Part shown: piece by piece, positions 13,898-20,296 of the stretch
Layout: every line of letters starts with the position of its first letter
Numbering within the stretch: position 1 is the first letter of the stretch
Assembly (NCBI GenBank): GCA_022567895.1
Contig: JADFGC010000012.1
Location: 1 to 23,257 of the forward strand
DNA length: 23,257 bases
Reading direction: 5' to 3'
From: DRGT01 sp022567895
GTDB taxonomy: Archaea > Thermoproteota > Nitrososphaeria > Nitrososphaerales > Nitrosopumilaceae
Position numbers and translations under genes: made by a program
Notes under the pieces: generated by a model
The model's database searches: none
What the model was told of the DNA's origin: nothing
What the model saw: the letters and a program-made list of their open reading frames with translations, nothing else

Positions 13898-14518
13898 CTA
13901 AAATCTCCAAAGTTTTGGTTTTACTAGTTTGAATTTTCGTTCTGTTAATAACAATGTCCAATTAATTGACATGAACAATATTACAACTCCAATTCCAATA
14001 CCATCTGCAATTAATATTCCCGTAATTCTATTTTCAAACAAATCTAAAAATGGCGTAAGAACTATTTCACTAATTGAAATCATGATGTAATATGATATCA
14101 GACGACCAAACCAAAATCCAATGTAAAGTCCAATGCTTTTTGCCCCCATCAACCCATATGCCACAAACAACATGCTACTTGGAAGAGGAGTTGCAGCGAA
14201 AAGAAAGGATGCTATTGGGTAACCGAATCTTTTTCGATTTAGATAATTGCCAATAACATCAAGATTTGATTTTTGTTCCTTTCCAATAAATTTTCTAAAA
14301 AAACCACTAATTTGTTTGAGGATGAATCGACCAATTGTTGCCCCTGTGGCACCAACTATTGCAAGAATGATTGGATCTAACTGAGGGTCTAGCGCATAAA
14401 ATGATGCCAAAATTATCCATGATGGAGGCATCAAAATGGGGGCAGCGTTTACCGCAATCAATAAAAGAAAAATCCCAATGTAAGAAAGCTCGCTCAAAGT
14501 TTCAAAAATGTCAGTCAT
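13898..14518 (-). CDS. Membrane protein resembling the DedA/VTT (SNARE-associated) family
   Basis: The 206-residue protein has about five or six hydrophobic segments, near 13-32, 35-60, 100-125, 128-150 and 170-190. Between them lies a basic loop (KQISGFFRKFIGKEQK). Features reminiscent of the DedA/VTT family are the polar-proline re-entrant stretch AAPILMPPSWIILASFY near the start and the second one, FGYPIASFLFAATPLPSSMLFVAYGLMG, with the conserved TPLP. DedA proteins act in lipid scrambling or membrane homeostasis. The family match is by pattern only. It is the first gene of a two-gene unit with the HD hydrolase. Confidence 0.65.
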   Translation of the reverse strand: MTDIFETLSELSYIGIFLLLIAVNAAPILMPPSWIILASFYALDPQLDPIILAIVGATGATIGRFILKQISGFFRKFIGKEQKSNLDVIGNYLNRKRFGYPIASFLFAATPLPSSMLFVAYGLMGAKSIGLYIGFWFGRLISYYIMISISEIVLTPFLDLFENRITGILIADGIGIGVVILFMSINWTLLLTERKFKLVKPKLWRF

Positions 14519-14699
14519 TTTCTAAAATCACAGGGGTTTAGTCATCTAAATCCTTGTCAGGGTTTTAGTCTTGAAGAAATTGTTAATAAAAATTAAAAAA
14601 TAAAAGAAACTCAAGTTTTTAGAAGAATTGAGTAGGTATTACAAGAAATAGAACGATTCATGCAATATCCTTATAACTAAAATTCACGTTTACTTAATT
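14519..14699. other. Intergenic region upstream of two divergent genes
   Basis: This 181-bp region holds no gene that I can see. Next to the membrane-protein start it has two near-identical 13-mers, CAGGGGTTTAGTC (14531-14543) and CAGGGTTTTAGTC (14558-14570), spaced 27 bp apart. At its other end is the TATA box of the small zinc-finger gene. The rest is AT-rich and featureless. Confidence 0.4.
14671..14676 (+). promoter_or_regulatory. TATA box of the small zinc-finger gene
   Basis: TTATAA is centred 26 nt upstream of the GTG at 14700, which supports that start and a leaderless transcript. Confidence 0.5.
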
Positions 14700-14825
14700 G
14701 TGTTGGAAGAAGTAGCTTGGAAATGTTTTAGGTGTAATCTTACATTTAGAGAAGAAGATGTAGCAAAAATACATCGTGAAATCTCCAAACACTCTGTTTC
14801 CAAAGTAAAGGTACTAGTAGTTTAG
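14700..14825 (+). CDS. 41-residue C2H2 zinc-finger protein
   Basis: A short gene opens with GTG 14700 and ends at TAG 14823-14825. It encodes 41 residues starting MLEEVAWKCFRCNLTF. The ligands are C9-x2-C12-x12-H25-x5-H31, which is exactly the classical C2H2 zinc-finger spacing, with F16 as a core residue. It forms a single finger with a short hydrophobic tail (KVKVLVV). A TATA box sits 26 nt upstream of the GTG. The size, motif and promoter together make it a credible gene, although short enough for automated callers to miss. It could bind nucleic acid or act as a protein-interaction module; no partner is evident. Confidence 0.72.
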   Translation: MLEEVAWKCFRCNLTFREEDVAKIHREISKHSVSKVKVLVV

Positions 14826-14872
14826 CAAATTTTTCTATTCTAATTTTAAAGGACTTGATTTCAGAATTTTGG

Positions 14873-14971
14873 TGCAGGAGGTGGGATTTGAACCCACGAA
14901 CCCCTAAAGGAAAGGATTTCGCATAACCGATCTTGAGTCCTTCTCGGTTGACCGGGCTTCGATACCCCTGC
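14873..14971 (-). tRNA. tRNA-Leu (CAA) with a 14-nt intron
   Basis: On the minus strand the 7-bp acceptor stem is GCAGGGG with CTCCTGC (one G-U) and discriminator A. CCA is encoded at 14872-14870. The D stem is 3 bp (TCG/CGA), the anticodon stem is AAGGA/TCCTT with loop CTCAAGA (anticodon CAA), the class II variable arm is TCCT/GGGG, and the T arm is GTGGG-TTCAAAT-CCCAC. The anticodon stem closes only if 14 nt are removed (14918-14931), right at the canonical archaeal 37/38 site. The mature length is then 85 nt, normal for tRNA-Leu. The exact splice point may shift by a base or two, because the flanking bases are repeated. Confidence 0.93.
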
Positions 14972-15044
14972 AACTGCAATTCAAAAAAACCTCTATTTGT
15001 CAATTGCTATTTTGATTTTTTTTGGGATGTTATAGATGGTAAAA

Positions 15045-15053
15045 ATTTATAAT
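15045..15053 (+). promoter_or_regulatory. TATA-like element inside the 5' extension of the ssb-like frame
   Basis: ATTTATAAT is centred about 35 nt upstream of TTG 15084 and lies downstream of the first in-frame ATG (15036). This suggests the longer start is not used. Confidence 0.4.
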
Positions 15054-15083
15054 TACCTTAGAAAACGGTTTAACAGGATTAAA

Positions 15084-15392
15084 TTGAGCGAAGAACAATA
15101 CGTTTCAATCTCTGAAGTTCAGAACATGAGAGATAAAATTAACACAAAAGGTGTGTTAAAAAGTAAAGGCGAAGTCAGAACCGTTAATATGAAAAGAGGT
15201 GGAACCATTGATGTTTGCGATGCAATGCTTTCTGATGATTCTGGGGAGATCAAATTCACCTTATGGGGAGATGATATCGCCAAAGTAAATGAAGGCGACA
15301 CAATCGTAATTAAAAATGGATACACAAATACCTTCAAAGGCGAAGTTTCATTAGGTAAGGGCAAATACGGCGAAATGCAGATAAACCCCTAA
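15084..15392 (+). CDS. OB-fold single-stranded DNA-binding protein (RPA/SSB-like)
   Basis: The protein resembles short archaeal RPA/SSB proteins that coat single-stranded DNA in replication and repair. A single OB fold is visible: KGVLKSKGEVRTVNMKRGGT, CDAMLSDDSGEIKFTLWGDD, then KVNEGDTIVIKNGYTNTFKG and GKYGEMQI. The LWGDD and GDTIVIKNGY motifs are typical. The frame is open to ATG 15036 (118 residues), but the extra segment YNYLRKRFNRIK is encoded across a TATA-like element. TTG 15084, with AGGA nearby, gives SEEQYVSISEVQNM, which fits the family start, for 102 residues. No zinc motif or acidic interaction tail is present. Confidence 0.8.
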   Translation: MSEEQYVSISEVQNMRDKINTKGVLKSKGEVRTVNMKRGGTIDVCDAMLSDDSGEIKFTLWGDDIAKVNEGDTIVIKNGYTNTFKGEVSLGKGKYGEMQINP

Positions 15393-15406
15393 AAAATTAC
15401 TTTTTT
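15391..15406. terminator. Bidirectional A/T-run terminator between convergent genes
   Basis: An A6 run followed by a T6 run lies between the ssb-like stop and the PAC2-gene stop. Each strand therefore ends with an oligo-T tract directly after its stop codon, the common archaeal termination signal. Confidence 0.45.
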
Positions 15407-15408
15407 AA

Positions 15409-16194
15409 TTAACTGATATATCCTAAATTTTTTTCATCAGAACCACTAGGTGCTGTAACTGGTTGATCCTGAATTCCTTGAGCAGTTGCTTGGGAACGAA
15501 GTGCACTGATTATTTCTTCAGTATCCTTTGCTCTCTTTTCAAGTTCTGACATGTCAAATTTAATATTCAAAATTTTGCATAGTGATTCTAGAATTACTTT
15601 TGATGCTTTAGCGTCAATTACATAACCAGAAGTTTCTCCCAAAAGACAAATTCCTGAAATAGAAGAGCGTTTTGCAATTCCAATAATGACGCCATTCATT
15701 CCCGTAATGTTACCTTTATCCATCTTTGATATTCCAAATTTTGAAAATTCATTTACAATTTCAGATGTAGTTCCAGTTCCGTAAACTTTAGGAATTTTTG
15801 AAAATTTTCCTGTAATATATGCAGCTAGAGTATAGATTTCAGTTACATTCATTTTTTTACATAATTCAATTATTTTTTCTCCTAGGGCATATTCTCCTTG
15901 TGCGGATACAGGTTGAGCGTCTCCAGTAAGAAGAATAAGATCCTGACCACTTGTCTGACAATAGTATAATGAGTTTTTTACTAAATCAACAGTTCCATCT
16001 GGCTGAACAGAAACTTGAGGTGGGAATGATGATGAATAGATATCTCCAAATTGTTTTGCTTGCAGCTTATCAATAACATAGTCAATTGCTAATTTTCCAA
16101 CATAACCACTTCCAGGCAACCCGCAAATGAATTTGGGGTTTTTTAGGTCTGGTAAAGATGAAATTTCTACAGAAATTTCTTCGTTAATAGACAT
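15409..16194 (-). CDS. PAC2-family protein, probable proteasome assembly chaperone
   Basis: The 261-residue protein belongs to the PAC2 family, whose archaeal members (PbaA/PbaB type) assist or bind the 20S proteasome. The family opens with ICGLPGSGYVGKLAIDYVI, then FPPQVSVQPDG and LILLTGDAQP, followed by EIYTLAAYITG and GISGICLLGETSGYVIDAKAS-like blocks. The C-terminal region (about 215-261) is a helix plus a flexible tail ending NLGYIS. The tail has a hydrophobic-Tyr pair near the end but not the strict HbYX terminus that docks to proteasome pockets. No proteasome gene is nearby. A TATA-like element about 27 nt upstream supports ATG 16194. Confidence 0.85.
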   Translation of the reverse strand: MSINEEISVEISSLPDLKNPKFICGLPGSGYVGKLAIDYVIDKLQAKQFGDIYSSSFPPQVSVQPDGTVDLVKNSLYYCQTSGQDLILLTGDAQPVSAQGEYALGEKIIELCKKMNVTEIYTLAAYITGKFSKIPKVYGTGTTSEIVNEFSKFGISKMDKGNITGMNGVIIGIAKRSSISGICLLGETSGYVIDAKASKVILESLCKILNIKFDMSELEKRAKDTEEIISALRSQATAQGIQDQPVTAPSGSDEKNLGYIS

Positions 16195-16249
16195 ACAATT
16201 CTAATTTTTATCTAACAATATTAATCCTACAAAGGGTTCCAAGTTGAAC

Positions 16250-17011
16250 TTATCGTCTTTTAGCTTTTTTAGCTGATTTTCGTTTTGGTTTAGATTTTCT
16301 TTTAGCTTTTTTAGCTGATTTTCGTTTTGGTTTAGATTTTCTTTTTTGAGCAGCCGGTTTAGCAGCAGCCTTTCTCCTTTTTGTTTTTAATTCTTGTAAT
16401 TTTTCTTTGACTTTTTTGAAATGCTCTTTAGTAGATGCTTCTTGTTTTGTTTTACTTGCTATTCTCTTCGCTAGGCGAGCAGAGGCTTTTTTGGTTTTTT
16501 TGATTAATTTTTGTAATTCAGGTTTTTCATGAGCCTTTTTTTGAATTTTGGTAGAAATTTTAGATTTTGATTTTGAAAATTCTTCAATAGCAACATTCAC
16601 TTTTTTTGCCATCTTGTTTCTTTGTTTGATTTCTGAGTAAATTTCATCAATTCCATCTATAATAGAGGCGAGTCTTGTTTTGGCGTTGTCTTTTTCTTCC
16701 CCAGATTCTGCAAACTCTATTTCCTGTTCTGCTTGTTCTTTTGCGTCTTTTTCACGCTGTAATTTTTCTTCTGCAGCGACGACAAGTCTTTGTATGCTCT
16801 CCTGTTGAGCAAGTCTTTGTGTCAAGACATCTGAGACATCAGAAAGTTGTTCTTTAGCTGATTCAATTTTTCTTTCAACTGAGGCTAATCCGGATGATGA
16901 TTTTCGAAGAAGTGATTGTTCTATCTGAAATTCTCTTGCGCTCTTTCTTTTTAGTTTGCCAACTTCTTGTCTTTTTGCTTGTAATTTTTTTGCTTCTCTC
17001 ACTAATGACAC
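16250..17011 (-). CDS. Coiled-coil protein with basic, histone-H1-like repeat tail
   Basis: The 253-residue protein is not a family I can name. Residues 1-205 are almost entirely Lys/Glu/Gln/Ala-rich helices with coiled-coil heptads (for instance QEVGKLKRKSAREFQIEQ and QLSDVSDVLTQRLAQQES). Residues 208-253 form an extremely basic Lys/Arg/Ser/Pro/Ala tail, made mostly of two exact copies of a 14-residue unit rich in KRKSKPKRKSAKKA. Such tails resemble histone H1 and bacterial HU/Hc1-like C-termini and would bind DNA or RNA. It may be a nucleoid-associated or scaffold protein. The start is GTG 17011. The tail is encoded by a recent tandem duplication, described separately. Confidence 0.7.
   Translation of the reverse strand: MSLVREAKKLQAKRQEVGKLKRKSAREFQIEQSLLRKSSSGLASVERKIESAKEQLSDVSDVLTQRLAQQESIQRLVVAAEEKLQREKDAKEQAEQEIEFAESGEEKDNAKTRLASIIDGIDEIYSEIKQRNKMAKKVNVAIEEFSKSKSKISTKIQKKAHEKPELQKLIKKTKKASARLAKRIASKTKQEASTKEHFKKVKEKLQELKTKRRKAAAKPAAQKRKSKPKRKSAKKAKRKSKPKRKSAKKAKRR
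16256..16344. repeat. Perfect 42-bp tandem duplication, 2.1 copies
   Basis: The bases 16261-16302 recur without a mismatch at 16303-16344, and the preceding 5 bases also match the repeat phase. The period of 42 bp is in frame (14 codons) within the C-terminal tail of the coiled-coil gene. DNA-level identity, including synonymous positions, indicates a recent slippage or unequal recombination event. Confidence 0.9.
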
Positions 17012-17156
17012 AGATATTTTTTAATGAAAGGATAGGTTAATTTGTAAATATAATCAGGATTTGACTTATCAGTTAAGAAATTTAACATAAAAAATTGCCA
17101 CATTTAAAAGCGATCATGAAGAAATATTAGTTATTTTTGAAAATACCAATAATACA
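17012..17156. other. Divergent intergenic region
   Basis: This 145-bp region is very AT-rich and lies between the coiled-coil gene (minus) and the unknown gene (plus). TTAGTTATTT around 17128-17137 is a weak TATA-like candidate for the plus-strand gene. No stem-loop, tRNA or small ORF stands out. Confidence 0.3.
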
Positions 17157-17468
17157 ATGGAATTTCATCCCTCAAAACTCCCCATTGCGAAGATCTTTGA
17201 TTTGAAAGATGAAAAAGATGCTTCAGATGCAGCAGCAGAAATGGTGAAGCTGGGATTTGAGAATAGAAAAGAGGGATACAAAGTCCTGATGCCTAAGGAT
17301 TCAAAAATTGCAAAGAGAATTGGATACATAGTTACAACTAGTGTAAACTATGGATTAAGACGTAATAATCAAGAACGTGACATCAAATATTGGACATATC
17401 ATCATGACGATAAACACTATGCAATAGTGTTAATCAGCGGAAATGTTTTAGAAAAATTAGGTTTTTGA
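17157..17468 (+). CDS. Unknown conserved-looking 103-residue protein
   Basis: I do not recognise this soluble protein. It has an alpha/beta pattern: IAKIFDLKDEKDASDAAAEM (helix), YKVLMPKDSKIAKRIGYIV, then a central NYGLRRNNQERDIKYWTYHHDD segment rich in aromatic and charged residues, and a final strand YAIVLISGNVLEKLGF. There are no cysteines, membrane segments or nucleotide-binding motifs. It is monocistronic, and its last 12 bases overlap the 3' end of the convergent PAP2 gene. Balanced composition and a sensible start make it a likely gene. Function cannot be assigned. Confidence 0.65.
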   Translation: MEFHPSKLPIAKIFDLKDEKDASDAAAEMVKLGFENRKEGYKVLMPKDSKIAKRIGYIVTTSVNYGLRRNNQERDIKYWTYHHDDKHYAIVLISGNVLEKLGF

Positions 17469-18125
17469 TTTTTCTAAAATTTTGTATAGTTTTGTTTTCT
17501 GTGCTAATACCCCTGCAAGGAAAATTCCAAGAATAGCTCCTCCAATCACATCCATTGGATAATGTTGTAAGATGTAAACTCGACTAATAGACATTAAGAG
17601 TGGATAAAGTAGCAAAAGATAGCAACCTCTTGGGAATCTATCAGATAATGCGTATCCAAGAATTATTCCAAAGATTACTGCCCTAACAGTATGACCTGAA
17701 GGAAATGATGCGTTAAAGCCACCCTCACAGAATAAGGCGAAGGCATCTGTCTCTATTGGAATTGGGAATGGATAGCCGGAAAATTCAATGTCAGGTCTAT
17801 CTCTATCCACACCACATTTGATGTAACCTGCAAGAATGGTAGATACCACTATCAAAATCATCATAGTGATTCCAATTCTCCTAGTTCTTTTGATAAGAAT
17901 TAGTGCAATAGCAAAAATTAGTGTGTAAAAGATACCACCAATTTCGGTAATAGATTGCATGAATAAATCCAATACAGAGTTTCCTGAAATTGAATCGAAG
18001 TATAGAATTGCTGATTGGTCAAATTCTACAGTTATTTCAAAATAAACCAAAAGTGAAACAATAACAAATGCTGTAACAAGTAAAACAAATGATCTTGATC
18101 TCAAGTCAAAAATCCAATTTTGCAA
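17457..18125 (-). CDS. PAP2-family membrane phosphatase
   Basis: The 222-residue protein belongs to the type 2 phosphatidic acid phosphatase family. The three motifs are K103-x6-R110-P (KCGVDRDRP), P142-SGH145 and S181-R182-x5-H188-x3-D192 (SRVYILQHYPMD). All catalytic residues are present. Six hydrophobic segments are visible, near 12-30, 62-78, 86-102, 148-162, 168-180 and 193-208. It probably dephosphorylates a lipid phosphate, such as polyprenyl or archaeal isoprenoid diphosphate, at the membrane. The start is TTG 18125, with no better downstream candidate before the first membrane segment. Confidence 0.9.
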   Translation of the reverse strand: MQNWIFDLRSRSFVLLVTAFVIVSLLVYFEITVEFDQSAILYFDSISGNSVLDLFMQSITEIGGIFYTLIFAIALILIKRTRRIGITMMILIVVSTILAGYIKCGVDRDRPDIEFSGYPFPIPIETDAFALFCEGGFNASFPSGHTVRAVIFGIILGYALSDRFPRGCYLLLLYPLLMSISRVYILQHYPMDVIGGAILGIFLAGVLAQKTKLYKILEKSKT

Positions 18126-18298
18126 CTAGCAATCACTCATTAGTATCATTTTTAATTTTTCTCAATGATTAGTGCACTAAATCTTGGAAATACATGATGC
18201 TCTAAGATTATTTATCACTCAATCTAAAATGATTTAGAATCAATCTTCTGGATTTTGATCGGCTCAAAGATTTTAACCCTGTAAGAAAAAGGTAGGGC
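18126..18298. promoter_or_regulatory. Divergent PAP2/pgk control region with two palindromes
   Basis: This 173-bp region contains a perfect 12-bp palindrome TTAGTGCACTAA (18169-18180) and a 6-bp stem TCTAAA/TTTAGA with a 4-nt loop (18223-18238). The pgk TATA-like ATTTTAAC lies at about 18270-18277, 26 nt from its GTG start. No gene is visible. The palindromes could be operators for one or both genes. Confidence 0.4.
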
Positions 18299-19507
18299 GT
18301 GAAGTTCTTAACTCTAGATGATTTTGAGTTAAAGGATAAGACCGTTTTTTTGCGGGTTGATATGAATTGCCCTATTGATCCAGAAACAATGGAGATTACA
18401 GGCACTAAGAGAATTGAAGAAGCTACAGAAACAATTGAAGCGTTATCTGACGCCAAAGTTGTTGTTGCATCACATCAGGGCCGAGTTGGAAATAAAGATT
18501 ATACTGGAATGGAAAAACATGGCAAAGTTCTTGAACGATTATTAAAAAAAGATATCAAATATGTTCAAGACGTAATTGGTTCTGCAGCTCAAAATGAAAT
18601 TAAAAATTTGAAAAATGGGGAAGTTTTGTTACTTGATAATTTAAGATTGTGCGCAGAAGAAAATTATGAGTTTTCTCCTTCTGATGCAGCAAAAACTATC
18701 ATGGTACAAAGATTGGCAAAACTATTTGATTTGTGTGTATTAGATTCATTTCCAAGTGCTCACAGATCACATCCATCAATTGTTGGATTCCCTAAAGTGT
18801 TACCTGCATGTGCTGGAAGGATTGTAGAACACGAGGTAAGAAAACTAGATGAGATTATGACAGTTGCAAAGGCCCCTCATGTAATTGTCTTAGGCGGGGC
18901 AAAAGTACTAGATAGATTAGAAGCGATTAAACTTCTCATAAAAAATGGTAGGGCAGACCATGTTTTACTGACTGGATTAATTGGTAATGTTTTCATGAGA
19001 GCACAAGGCAGAATAAAATCTGCATTGGGCATTAAAAGAGAAGAAGAGATAGTAACAAAAGCACATTCTTTGATTGGTGAATATCCTGATGTTTTTTCAA
19101 CTCCTGTTGATGTTGCAGTAGACAAAGATGGTTCCAGAGTCGAAGTAGATGTTAGAGATGTAAACAAAGGTGATCTTGTCTATGATCTTGGTCCAAAGAC
19201 GATTGAGCATTATAATAAAATAATTTCTGGTGCTGGAACAGTTTTCATTAGTGGCCCCCCAGGTTTCTTTGAAAAAGAGCAATTCAGTTACGGCACAAAG
19301 GCTTTGTTAGAAGGAGTTGCAAATTCAATGGCTACCACAATCGTAAGTGGTGGACATCTTACCTCTGCTTTGAAAAGGTATGGATTGATAGAAAAAATTA
19401 ATCACATCAGTACTGCTGGCGGAGCTCTTGTTCTCTATCTTACAGGACAAAGATTACCAATGATACAATCCCTGGAAGACGCAGCGAAAAGAGAACGTGC
19501 TAAATAG
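18299..19507 (+). CDS. pgk: Phosphoglycerate kinase
   Basis: The 402-residue enzyme interconverts 1,3-bisphosphoglycerate and 3-phosphoglycerate with ADP/ATP. In autotrophic thaumarchaea this step would run mainly in gluconeogenesis. Family blocks are VFLRVDMNCPID near the start (substrate Asp/Asn), VVASHQGRVGN, LLDNLRLCAEE, SFPSAHRSHPS (3-PGA site), VIVLGGAKVLDRL (nucleotide domain), VFISGPPGFFE and the C-terminal STAGGALVLYLTG glycine-rich loop. Length is normal. GTG 18299 is supported by a TATA-like element 26 nt upstream. It appears monocistronic and ends 8 nt inside the convergent zinc-ribbon gene. Confidence 0.95.
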   Translation: MKFLTLDDFELKDKTVFLRVDMNCPIDPETMEITGTKRIEEATETIEALSDAKVVVASHQGRVGNKDYTGMEKHGKVLERLLKKDIKYVQDVIGSAAQNEIKNLKNGEVLLLDNLRLCAEENYEFSPSDAAKTIMVQRLAKLFDLCVLDSFPSAHRSHPSIVGFPKVLPACAGRIVEHEVRKLDEIMTVAKAPHVIVLGGAKVLDRLEAIKLLIKNGRADHVLLTGLIGNVFMRAQGRIKSALGIKREEEIVTKAHSLIGEYPDVFSTPVDVAVDKDGSRVEVDVRDVNKGDLVYDLGPKTIEHYNKIISGAGTVFISGPPGFFEKEQFSYGTKALLEGVANSMATTIVSGGHLTSALKRYGLIEKINHISTAGGALVLYLTGQRLPMIQSLEDAAKRERAK

Positions 19508-19847
19508 TTGCCTTGCAATCTGGATTAGGACAAACTCTATCTTCTAATTTTCCTAAATAAACATCATTATTGCAAGAATCACAATGGAGTTTTTCAACAT
19601 TATCGAATAGCTTTAGCCAAATTGTTGTTAAGTCTTGTGCAATGTTTCTTGTTAATCCACTATCGCATATTTCGTGAAAAAATGGTTCCATGTCATCAAT
19701 TATCCAAGATTGATCAATGTCACCATTTTTTTTAATCAATTCAAATATTTCGTCATTTGTGAATCTAACTTCAGGATCATTGAATTTTTCAAAAATTATC
19801 TTTCTAATCTGAATCTGTATAGGGGTTTTAGGAGTGAAATCACCCAT
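19500..19847 (-). CDS. Zinc-ribbon protein at the end of the suf cluster
   Basis: This 115-residue protein has unknown function. Residues 1-80 are helical, with a possible winged-helix-like arrangement (RKIIFEKF ... TNDEIFELIKKNG). The C-terminus is a zinc ribbon with C89-x2-C92 (LHCDSC) and C106-x4-C111 (VCPNPDC). It follows sufU by 2 nt, so it is in the same transcript as sufB-sufD-sufS-sufU. That position suggests a regulator, carrier or client linked to Fe-S assembly; the cysteines could bind zinc or a cluster. It overlaps the convergent pgk by 8 nt. Confidence 0.75.
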   Translation of the reverse strand: MGDFTPKTPIQIQIRKIIFEKFNDPEVRFTNDEIFELIKKNGDIDQSWIIDDMEPFFHEICDSGLTRNIAQDLTTIWLKLFDNVEKLHCDSCNNDVYLGKLEDRVCPNPDCKATI

Positions 19848-19849
19848 TA

Positions 19850-20296
19850 TTAGTAGAGTTTTGCTGCCTCTTCTTTTAAGCTATCGGGAGATTTTGAATC
19901 AACCGATTGCTTTGCCAAATAAGAATACAGGCCAAGTTTTAGTACCTTCAATGATAGTAAAGCGCATTTTATTCTAATTGGACTTGTCTTGATTAAATGT
20001 TCTAATCCAAGTTCTGATAAAATTTCTTCTTTCTTCAAATTTTTTACATAATCAAGTTCTTTTCCTTTTGTTAGTTGTGTTAGAACTGAAGTACATGCTT
20101 TACAAATTGTGCATCCCTCGCCGTCCCATTTTATATCACTAATAGATTTTCCATCTATTTTCGCTTCAAGTGTGATGCTATCTCCGCACATTGGGTTTGA
20201 ATCGTGTTGAGAAAAGTCTGGATTTTCAATCGTTCCTTTATTTTGTGGATGTTCTCCTTCATCAATTAGTATTTCTGTGTAAATTGGATCACTCAT
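19850..20296 (-). CDS. sufU: SufU-type Fe-S scaffold / sulfur-transfer protein
   Basis: The 148-residue protein is an IscU/SufU homologue that takes sulfur from SufS and passes it to the SufBCD scaffold. The key residues are C37 and D39 (NPMCGD), C62 (GEGCTICKACTSVL) and C111 (RIKCALLSLKVL). An insertion of about 20 residues between the second and third Cys is characteristic of SufU compared with IscU. C65 and C68 are extra cysteines beside C62. The start codon overlaps the sufS stop by 4 nt, so translation is coupled. Confidence 0.93.
   Translation of the reverse strand: MSDPIYTEILIDEGEHPQNKGTIENPDFSQHDSNPMCGDSITLEAKIDGKSISDIKWDGEGCTICKACTSVLTQLTKGKELDYVKNLKKEEILSELGLEHLIKTSPIRIKCALLSLKVLKLGLYSYLAKQSVDSKSPDSLKEEAAKLY

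Noticed and set aside
14746..15003. 85-codon minus-strand reading frame
   Set aside because: It runs straight through tRNA-Leu and the 3' part of the small zinc-finger gene, and its sequence has no family features.
16256..16344. CRISPR or mobile-element repeat
   Set aside because: The repeat is a direct in-frame tandem duplication within one coding sequence, without spacers, terminal inverted repeats or transposase.
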